From NCBI GenBank assembly GCA_030141605.1, contig JAQGDQ010000235.1:1-64000 (forward strand): a DNA stretch of 64,000 bases, given 5' to 3'. Position numbers and translations under genes: made by a program. The notes beneath the pieces were generated by a model. It searched no databases, was not told the DNA's origin, and was given only the letters and a program-made list of their open reading frames with translations. Below, one piece after another: positions 56,466 through 64,000 of the stretch. Numbering within the stretch: the stretch's first letter is position 1; every line of letters begins with the position of its first letter. This DNA comes from Tubiluchus corallicola (Eukaryota > Priapulida > Priapulimorpha > Priapulimorphida > Tubiluchidae).

Positions 56466-59400
56466 TGCTGCTGCAGCGCTTTTCCATCGTTTCCTTCACC
56501 TGCTGTAAGGTGGCAGCAGTTCTAATAGCGTAAGGTTCGAAATGAGTTCGGCTTGCTCTGTATCCCTCCGCGTGTAGATACTCAATCAGTCTGTTTACAC
56601 GGGGCATTTTGATCTTCATGCCCTCTTTCACACAGCGAGAAAAAAGCCTGAAATCCAAGGACGTTAAATTAGCAATATTACTGATCCACATAAAAAGTTT
56701 ACAACCAATGGCAACTCGTGTATAGGTACTGTGTCTCTGCAGCACCCCCAATTTTCTCTCAATATTATCAATCAATAATATTCAATATAATAAGTCTTTA
56801 TTCTTTAGTTCTTTCTTTATACTTGTAAGGAATCAGAACACGTGAGGGTAGTACTGTTTAGTTCACAAAGCAGCAAGGTGGTGTGTTTGGCTGTTGTGCG
56901 CATGCGGTCACGTCTGAGATAACACACTGTATGCTGCACTGCTAGCGTCTGCTGCTAGGCAGAAAAAGTACTGTCACTCACACATTTTTTTGTCAGTTGT
57001 CATGCGCTTAAGAACTGTGTGCTGGCATATTCTTAAACTGTGGCAATTTAGGCTATTCATAAGCAAAAAATTATTTGGTTTAGCACTTCATCAAGTTTAC
57101 ATATAAATTTTCGTCTGTTTGTTGTTTAAAATTACAATTACAAATTACAACATTAAGAGTACACATGTTTGTTTGATTTACAAGTATTTAAACAATGGCT
57201 AAACATTTTCTGAAGCAGCTCTGCCAATGCTTTTAATTATGAGCCGCCACTGGTTTAGAACAGAAAACTGATTTGTCATCCAGGACATTCTGGCACTGTC
57301 TGTGACTGCATTAATGTGTAAATGCACGTGGTTTATGATGTATTAGGGTTCGTCCTAGGGATAGCATTCACTGCTTAACTATTTGTATTTTGTACACATG
57401 TATAAGAACGCATTCAATATGGCCGAATTGTAACTGTGGATTTCGATTTGAGTCTGGTGAACACTTTTTGTTGCACTGCCTATTGTATCAACAAACTAGG
57501 GTTGTTATGTTTGATAAACTAAATGAAATGCTTCTGCCTGAAAACCTTAATATAGCTGCCTTAGGAACTAATGATCTGTTGAAGTTGTTATTATTCGGAA
57601 AAGATGAATTTAACTATGTTGCTAACTGTAAAACGTTCCAATGCATACATGACTTTATATTACGTACTAAACGCTTCCAGTAGTTTCTATCTGATATGAA
57701 ATGCATCAGTCTTAAATATTCGTACATTAATATTTTCTAACCGTCATTTTCTACTAATGTCTAATGTAATCTTGTAGTAAAACTTGTCAGCTTGTGTAGT
57801 TATAGTCTATTCTTACTGTAAATGTCACTAATGTCTAATGTAATCTTGTAGTAAAACTTGTCAGCTTGCGTAGTTATAGTCTATTCTTACTGTAAATGTT
57901 CTTGTAAATAGTGTATAAAGTCTGTTGTAGTGAGGATCCTAAATCATGTTGTTCAAACTGTCTGATCCAATCGTATAATAAATAATTCTTAAACTAATGC
58001 ATTTAAACTACATGATATTATAGTGATGGCATATGACATTTGATTATGAAAATGAGTATAAATGCAGCTAATTTGTTGCAAATGTCTATTGTAAATGCGA
58101 AATCAGGTAAGCAGTGGCAGCTCATTGTTAAAATTAGTGGGGGGGGGGGCTGCTTCAGAAAATTTTAGCCATTGTCTCAATACTGTGTAAAACGAAACAA
58201 ACGTGTAATTTTAATACTGTAATTTGTAATTGTAATTTTAAACAACGAAAGATACGAAAATTTATACATAAACTTCATAAAATCCTAAACAAAAAATATT
58301 TTTGGTTTACTAATAACCTGAATTGTCGCAATTCAAGGTTGATCCAGTCACTGTGAATACAGGACAACAAACTGTGTGAGGAACAGTACTTTCTCTACCT
58401 GGGCTTAGACATGTACGCAGTGTGCTGGGCAGAAAATCAACAGTACTAAACTCACGTGCTTTGGTTCCGCACAATTATAATGAAAGAACTAAAAAAAAGA
58501 CTTATTATATTGAATATTATCGATAATACCGAGTAGGTTACACACTGAAAGTGTTCTGCCACAACTAAACAGAATTATTGCATTTTTTCTTCATTTTTCT
58601 AACCTTACACAATGTACACAATTGCAAACTGCGGCTTCTTATTCGCATTCACGTGACGTGTGTAGCTGACATAATAATAGAGCAGTTAATGAATGTACGT
58701 GTCTAGAAAAATAGTTTTCGTGGAGAGCGATAAAATCCGTGAAGACGTTTATAGGTTACATATCCCTGCAATCACTAAAAACATGTCTAAAACACAAAAA
58801 AATTACTGAAAAAGATTAATCGTGATATCGAATTACAAGAACAAGATGGTATCGAATTACATAACTTCAAGATTGCCCATCACTTATTCATATTATGCAT
58901 AATTTATTTATTTAATAATTGTAATATTTACCTCTGAACATGATAATAGAATGGAGGCATCGTTGGCGCCACATCGAATTCCAGTTTCTGCCTTTTCCGG
59001 TTTGCGCTTGCCTCTCCTGCGTTTTTTCTTTTCCTCGTCTCGGCACTAACTGAATCACCGCCATTGTTACCATCATTGATGAAGAAACTTACTGCACTGC
59101 TTGATTCTTCCGTGAAAGTGTCATCGACATCCGCTTCCCGAACCCCATCCCTGCCTTCCCGCGTGGAAATCAGACCGCTACTTATGGACAGTGACAAACC
59201 GCGAGGATTCACGGGTTCCCGGGAGCAAACGGATTCTTGATACGCCAGTCCAAGCATGTCGTCTAACTTACTAAGGTTGAGATCGAGTCTTTTATGTTGT
59301 CCTAACATGCTGCCGAGAAACTGCGTGTCGTAGATGTCACCGGACCACATTGGACCCAATTCTACGGCTGTTTTCCCAGGCATAGTCGATTGACATAAAC

Positions 59401-60415
59401 AGGATAGTAAGGAATAGGTGTCGTCAACTGGAAAATGGGAGTTTGGAATGAAGACTATTTCTCTACACATTTGGCAGTATAAGGCTTTCTGTATCTGAGA
59501 AACGCACTTGTCTGCAAAAACCGAACCTCTGCATATTTGCACGGCGGTAAAAACGAAATGTTCTGTGCAAAACGAGGCCAGAATTTTGACACCTTTGTTA
59601 CACAGAGCCGCCGACTTTGCCACGGCGGCCAACAGTAATCGCACGGCAATTTCTTTCGTGCAGTCGCACTTCACGGTGTAAGCGCCGTAATTGCGCAAAG
59701 TCACCTGCTGGTGCTTGCCGTAGAGCGCGGCGACGTCCGTGGCCGTTATTGCAACTACGCCGCCGTTGCGGACGTGTCGAAACGCAGCCTGGAGATAGGG
59801 TACCGGAGTGCCGTAAGGGTCCAAGTGGACAAAATCGTATCCACACTCGTGTAGCAAAACATTTGTGTCCTTATGAATTATATTAACATCATTCGTCGTG
59901 ACATAATCATCATAGTTATTGCTTCGTTCAGCTGGAGATTTCTTTCCTGAGATGGGAGAAACATTTCTTGTAAATTCTGTACTTTCACCAGTGGCTAATG
60001 GATCTACCAATTCTTTGTACTTGCAACTATAACTGGATAGTTCATTAAGTTTATACACAATATCATTGAGTTTACAATTCTCCTGTATACATTTAACTGC
60101 AATCATGTTATTGTCACATAGAGAAACTTTAATGCGATCACCAAACTTTTTCTTCCATGTTAATGCCATTAAACCTGTAGCTGAAAAAGCATCAAGGCAC
60201 TCCCAAATCTTCTGCCCTGCACCGCTACCATCCCTCTGCTCGAGTGCTGCCCCCAGTGTGCACATCACCAAGCTGCGATTCACTATCATTTTCGGGTTAT
60301 AAAACGTGTTAGTTTTTGTAGGGAATGCGTGATTCTTGTCTACTAGCACTGTCACTCCATTTTCAGTAACTGTTTTGTATTGTTTGATATCTACAGTGTT
60401 TGTATTTTCCTCCAT
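56455..60415 (-). CDS. TRMT1L: TRMT1-like tRNA (guanine-N2) dimethyltransferase, 2 exons, 558 aa
   Basis: This is an AdoMet-dependent Trm1-family enzyme; Trm1 dimethylates G26 of tRNA, and vertebrate TRMT1L is a nucleolar paralogue reported to act at another guanosine (G27 of tRNA-Tyr). Exons are 58932-60415 and 56455-56647, joined CAGAG|GTAAAT to TTTCAG|G. Motifs: YNPKM..NR (40-47), DAFSATGLM (75-83), DPYGTP (199-204), ITATDVAALYG (223-233), CNKG..IL, EHFVF, a CQMC...CLC zinc-like set (314-341), SMPGKTAVELGPMW, a bipartite basic stretch RKRK...RKRQK (about 461-477), PPFYYHVQ, and GYRASRTHFEP near the end. MPGKT-ELGP and PPFYY favour TRMT1L over TRMT1. The N-terminal zinc finger of vertebrate TRMT1L is not seen. 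The frame stays open upstream of this ATG to an acceptor-like TTTCTAG, so an extra 5' exon is possible. Confidence 0.9.
56705..57252 (+). mobile_element. hAT-like MITE copy 4 (TRMT1L intron)
   Basis: It starts CCAATGGCAACTCGTGTATA and ends ATGAGCCGCCACTG. The flanks GTTTACAA (56697-56704) and GTTTAGAA (57253-57260) match at 7 of 8 positions, fitting a hAT duplication. The body is shared with 15911-16409. It lies 57 bp upstream of exon 2. Confidence 0.82.
57345..57985 (+). mobile_element. LINE 3' fragment with Cys-His knuckle (TRMT1L intron)
   Basis: The frame (57390-57683) contains CNCGFRFESGEHFLLHC followed by a basic or helical tail. C-x-CG ... E-x-HFLLxC is the C-terminal zinc knuckle of many non-LTR reverse transcriptases. 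Downstream at about 57763-57900 is a 73-bp tandem duplication (CTAATGTCTAATGTAATCTT), then an AATAAATAA end. It is antisense to TRMT1L and 5'-truncated. Confidence 0.7.
58112..58545 (-). mobile_element. hAT-like MITE copy 5, inverted (TRMT1L intron)
   Basis: It begins CAGTGGCAGCTCATTG, then a run of G, then the complement of the family body (GCTGCTTCAGAAAATTTTAG ... TTATTATATTGAATATTATC). The far terminus is lost. It is inverted relative to copy 4, 860 bp away, so the two could pair in intron RNA. Confidence 0.75.
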
Positions 60416-61136
60416 TTTTTTGGGAATGTCAAATGTTTCACTGTTCAGTACCTAGAAACAGATACAAACTATTACAATTCTTGAGCCACTCAGTTGTCAA
60501 AGAGTTATCCTTTAGACTGAGATGTTGAATCGACTGCGGCATTTCAGCCATGTTCGAATGTATATGTGGCGAACACTTAGAGCCAATACGGAATGTGAAA
60601 CCACCATTAAGCAATTATTGGCAATTACATATCATTTACTAACCAGCACTAACGTTGCTTAACTTTGGTCACTAAATACACTTGGACCATCCATATAATA
60701 TATTTACAAACTTTTAACATGGTCAGCTTCATCTTGTAATTAGCCACATTATCATAGTGCTCACAGTTATTACAGTTTAAATTAGATATTATGTCATCAA
60801 AAACTGTTTATTCTTCAAGCAAAGCATTGTCAAAATTGTTGAAAATTGTTAAGGTACCTTGGACAAACATGCTTCGCTACGTATGACAGTTATAAGGTGT
60901 TTGGGACTTAAACAGCAACAATTATCTGTTTTGCTACTAACTTAAAGGCAATACTAACTCAAAAATAACTGTTTTGAAACTGTAAAAATAGTTTTCTGAT
61001 AAACTTAGCACACCGTTACCATTGTGATAACAATAGCATACACATGATTTGAAACATGTTGGTCACATAACCATGCTACAACTTCAAACTGAAATTCAAT
61101 TTTTAATCACCAGTAAATTAATTAAGCCGTACCCAT
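60416..61136. other. TTC27-TRMT1L intergenic region
   Basis: A 721-bp spacer between two minus-strand genes. AATAAA on the minus strand at 60807-60812 could end TTC27. The acceptor-like TTTCTAG next to TRMT1L lies at about 60451. No zinc-finger exon was recognised. Confidence 0.5.
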
Positions 61137-63779
61137 TCAAGTGGACTTGATCTGGTCAATAATCGTCAGTACATTGGTCAGCTTTTCCTGTAATTCGGCT
61201 GGATGATCCGGTTCACTTCCCTCGTCGCCGAGCTGTGTTTGATGTTGATTAATTTTAGCGATGACGCTTTTCAACATCAGTTTAGCAGACGACAGTAAAC
61301 GAAGACTCTCGTCTTGATTGAGCCGAGCGCATTCAACGTAAGCGTCTGACAAACGCCGAGACAAACTGCTCATGTCTTTCACTGTTTTTGCATTCTTCTC
61401 CCACCCCGCTGCAAGCGTCATGCACCTGTGAGCTTTCTGTAGATAAGCGAGCGCCTTCTCCTTGTTTTCATCCGTGTCTCCATCATCGCCCGAGCGCGTC
61501 AATAAAGCGTAGAGGTCGTAAACTTCTGCACTGCCCGTGATCTGAGACGTTATTCGTCCCATTAATTTCAGCGCCTTCCCTTTCAGGTTCGTTGCAGGAT
61601 TACCTTGTGCATCGTGAATGCCCTCGGAAACGGCTCTGATTAGAATTCCCAGGACTTCCACATCGGAATATTTCTCCTTCAGGTCCATGAGTCGGTGAAA
61701 TGCGGTGATGACGTCATCAAAGAAACCGCAGTCCGTACTAACGAGCAGGAAATTCTCCCAAATCTTCCAGTTTTCGTAACTGCACTTCAGGGCTTCCTGT
61801 AGGATTCGGTGAGCTCGTTGTTTTTGTTTCAACTTAACATAAACCGAAGCCAGGTTACACCACGCTTCCGAGTTGTCCGGATCCAAGTTAGTGGCTTCGT
61901 GAAAAGCTTTTGCAGCTAAATCGTAGTGTTTCGACCAGAGGGCAGAACAGCCCAAGGAGAACCAAACCTGCTCCTGCAACGGGTTGATTTTCACAGATCG
62001 CTGGAAACACGGAACACATTCTGCATAATTTTTATTTGCCAGATGCAAATAGCCAAGCGACCGCTGAGCACGAGAACTTTTGTGATTGGACATTTCCCAA
62101 GCCTTTAAATAGAAATCGCCATTCCGTGTTATATCTCCCAAAATGCACCACAGATCAGGAGTTTCTTTCAATGCCAACTGTTCGCGCACAACCTGCTCTG
62201 CCCTTTCCTTCCGACCCAGTAGCTGTAGGCATGTGATGACATCATCCCATAGACAAAGGCGTTCGAATATCTCTAGCGCACTTTGAGTGGCACCCAGGCG
62301 CATTAATACGTTAGCTAGCTCTTTCTCGATTAGATACTTTGGTGGTAAACACACAGCAAAGAAAACCTTCATTCTTTCTTCAGGCGAAGCGTCCACATTC
62401 ATGGTTTGGTCCATCAGCTCTTGCAGCTGCATCATTCCTCGTTCCATGCGACGAGTTTTACGTTCGTCAAGTTTCGCCCGCATGAACAGCGCCATCGTCT
62501 GCGTGGCCCAGTCTGATGGCCCAGCAAGCACCCGCGAGAGATAAGCTTCTAACTCTTCGGTTGCTAAAACATCGACAGGACTGCTTCGCTTTTTGTACGC
62601 ACACAATGCTAAAAGAAACGCTTGTTCTAATGGGGAGAGTTTTTCCAACAGGCGCTCCTCAGAAAACTGGACATTGGTCAGTAAAGTGTCGTCTTCTACC
62701 TGAACATTCCGCGGTAAAAAGTAAGCATGTTTGTCTGCGCTCTCGTTTACAGATCTAGATGATCCAGTGATTGACTCATCTACAGATCTAGATGATCCAG
62801 TGATTGACTCATCTACAGATCTAGAAGATCCAGTGATTGACTCGTCTACAGATCTAGAAGATCCAGTGATTGACTCGTCTACAGATCTAGATGATCCAGT
62901 GATTGATTTTACATTCAGCTGAAGCTGAGAAATGCTGTTTTGTTGAAATTTAGTTCTCTTACCCAAAGCTCCAGTCAAACTCACTTGTAAACCAAGCAAA
63001 TCTTGGCACTCGTCCAACAACTGCTTGGCTGACGTGTACTTATAATAAAAAAGGTAAATGTGTGCAATTTCAATAAAGAATTCAACTTTTTTGTCCGGTT
63101 TGTCGGGCGGCAACAAATCACGAGCCGTGTCAATCAAACTAAATAACGACTTGGAAATCGTGTGAGATTTTTCGGGAAGCATCTGCTGGTGTATCCACAG
63201 ACAACGAATAGTCCAATGATGAACAATACTTGAACACAAGGTAAACTCAGAAGCCATGTCGACAAATATTACACGAGTGATATAAAAGTATTCCGGCCAC
63301 TGCATCTTTTGATATATTGATTCTCCATCAATGCTTAATGAGTTGAAAGTAGCACTCTGTGTGTCAACATCTTTACACTCAGAAAGGCTACATAATATTG
63401 GCAACACACACACTGGTTTATACTCCAAGGTTGAGGGTGGGCCAGTCCAATTGTTCTGAATAAATAATTTAAAGGCTGCTATACCAGCAAATATCAAACT
63501 TAGCTCTCGAGACCCATTTTCTCCCTCCTGCGACAAAAACGTTTTCAGTATGGTTGTCACGCGTTGATGTATATCATACTCCTGTATATCTGATGTGCAA
63601 CACGCTTTAAGTTGATCGTTAAATGACGATAATACTTGTTGATAATCGCCAACGGTAATTAAGTGGGCAGCTTCACGAACATGGCTTCCAAGGAAACAAG
63701 ATTTCAAGATATCTGTGCCAAAAGCCCATGGCGGAAGTACACTGTCAAAATCACACGCCTCATCTCCAACAAGTTCCAT
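61137..63779 (-). CDS. TTC27: TTC27 tetratricopeptide-repeat protein, single exon, 880 aa
   Basis: This is the orthologue of vertebrate TTC27 and yeast Emw1, an essential but poorly characterised TPR scaffold. The start is supported by an in-frame TAG two codons upstream. Diagnostic blocks: FIQNNWTGPP (106-115), LSIDGESIY, LTGALGKRTKFQQ (268-280), LKETPDLWCILGD, SRAQRSLGYLHL (569-580), YAECVPCFQRSVKINPLQ, VWFSLGCSALW, LDPDNSEAWCNLASVYVKLK (632-651) and EALKCSYENWKIWENF. The TPR region is about 545-700. It is longer than the human protein (843) partly because residues 292-346 are five tandem 11-mers SITGSSRSVDE, encoded by a 33-bp minisatellite in a normally variable linker. The gene is uninterrupted by introns here, whereas vertebrate TTC27 has many. 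Confidence 0.95.
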   Translation of the reverse strand: MELVGDEACDFDSVLPPWAFGTDILKSCFLGSHVREAAHLITVGDYQQVLSSFNDQLKACCTSDIQEYDIHQRVTTILKTFLSQEGENGSRELSLIFAGIAAFKLFIQNNWTGPPSTLEYKPVCVLPILCSLSECKDVDTQSATFNSLSIDGESIYQKMQWPEYFYITRVIFVDMASEFTLCSSIVHHWTIRCLWIHQQMLPEKSHTISKSLFSLIDTARDLLPPDKPDKKVEFFIEIAHIYLFYYKYTSAKQLLDECQDLLGLQVSLTGALGKRTKFQQNSISQLQLNVKSITGSSRSVDESITGSSRSVDESITGSSRSVDESITGSSRSVDESITGSSRSVNESADKHAYFLPRNVQVEDDTLLTNVQFSEERLLEKLSPLEQAFLLALCAYKKRSSPVDVLATEELEAYLSRVLAGPSDWATQTMALFMRAKLDERKTRRMERGMMQLQELMDQTMNVDASPEERMKVFFAVCLPPKYLIEKELANVLMRLGATQSALEIFERLCLWDDVITCLQLLGRKERAEQVVREQLALKETPDLWCILGDITRNGDFYLKAWEMSNHKSSRAQRSLGYLHLANKNYAECVPCFQRSVKINPLQEQVWFSLGCSALWSKHYDLAAKAFHEATNLDPDNSEAWCNLASVYVKLKQKQRAHRILQEALKCSYENWKIWENFLLVSTDCGFFDDVITAFHRLMDLKEKYSDVEVLGILIRAVSEGIHDAQGNPATNLKGKALKLMGRITSQITGSAEVYDLYALLTRSGDDGDTDENKEKALAYLQKAHRCMTLAAGWEKNAKTVKDMSSLSRRLSDAYVECARLNQDESLRLLSSAKLMLKSVIAKINQHQTQLGDEGSEPDHPAELQEKLTNVLTIIDQIKST
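62742..62906 (-). repeat. In-frame 33-bp coding minisatellite within TTC27, 5 copies
   Basis: The plus-strand unit is TCTACAGATCTAGATGATCC then AGTGATTGACTCA, coding on the minus strand for SITGSSRSVDE. Copies differ by single bases (GATGATCC/GAAGATCC, ACTCATC/ACTCGTC). Copy number changes would keep frame. Confidence 0.95.
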
Positions 63780-64000
63780 AATGCACTAACGAAATCCCAA
63801 AAACAAATTTAGCAAATAAACTAGATAAAGAATGCCTGCTCACCCATACAATGTTGAGCGGTATTTGGCGCCGTTGTCTCGTAATTTTTTTCTCAAAGCT
63901 GAAACCGTTGAGGTAATAGCAGCAGAAGATTAATGTAGTTAGTAAAACATAATTTACGGGAGAAACTAACACGCTCAGTTGTAATTTCTCCGTAAGCAAG
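63780..64000 (-). other. Upstream flank of TTC27
   Basis: This should hold the TTC27 5' UTR and promoter. The overlapping 79-codon minus frame is in another phase and lacks support. Confidence 0.45.

Overview
This is animal nuclear DNA: spliced genes with GT-AG introns, mitochondrial-targeted and signal-peptide proteins, and AT-rich introns packed with minisatellites and short DNA transposons. The proteins are metazoan orthologues (TAO kinase, MDH2, SETD6, TRMT1L, TTC27, C-type lectin). An invertebrate is likely, because the introns are small and three genes are intron-poor, but I cannot name the phylum. I found no rRNA, tRNA, CRISPR array or prokaryotic feature.

Layout. (1) 1-6400: two relics of non-LTR retrotransposons, an orphan last exon of a secreted C-type lectin, a 13-copy 119-bp array carrying poly(A) signals, a complete three-exon lectin gene (4183-5536), and a CA-rich microsatellite. 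(2) 6803-22533, minus strand: a complete 11-exon SETD6 lysine methyltransferase gene of 454 codons. Its exons are tiny (46-259 bp) and lie among five tandem arrays or tracts and about ten transposon-derived elements. (3) 25754-34240, minus: TAO kinase, three exons, 915 codons. (4) 34614-50400, plus: mitochondrial malate dehydrogenase, eight exons, 341 codons, divergent from TAO kinase across 373 bp. Its intron 2 holds a ~1.9-kb 33-bp minisatellite. (5) 50400-56450: intergenic repeats (102-, 82-, 54-, 41- and 28-bp units) and MITEs. (6) 56455-60415, minus: TRMT1L, two exons, 558 codons. (7) 61137-63779, minus: TTC27 in one 880-codon exon containing an in-frame 33-bp minisatellite.

The genes are unrelated housekeeping or signalling genes plus a lectin locus, and nothing suggests they form a pathway. 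The distinctive theme is the birth and effects of repeats. One 45-bp array was amplified from the junction between a MITE and its host DNA. SETD6 exon 4's end, with its splice donor, has been triplicated. A lectin 3' UTR has grown into a tandem array of poly(A) signals. Several minisatellites have units that fold into perfect short hairpins. Two introns appear to use GC donors. I did not find a wholly new biological system.
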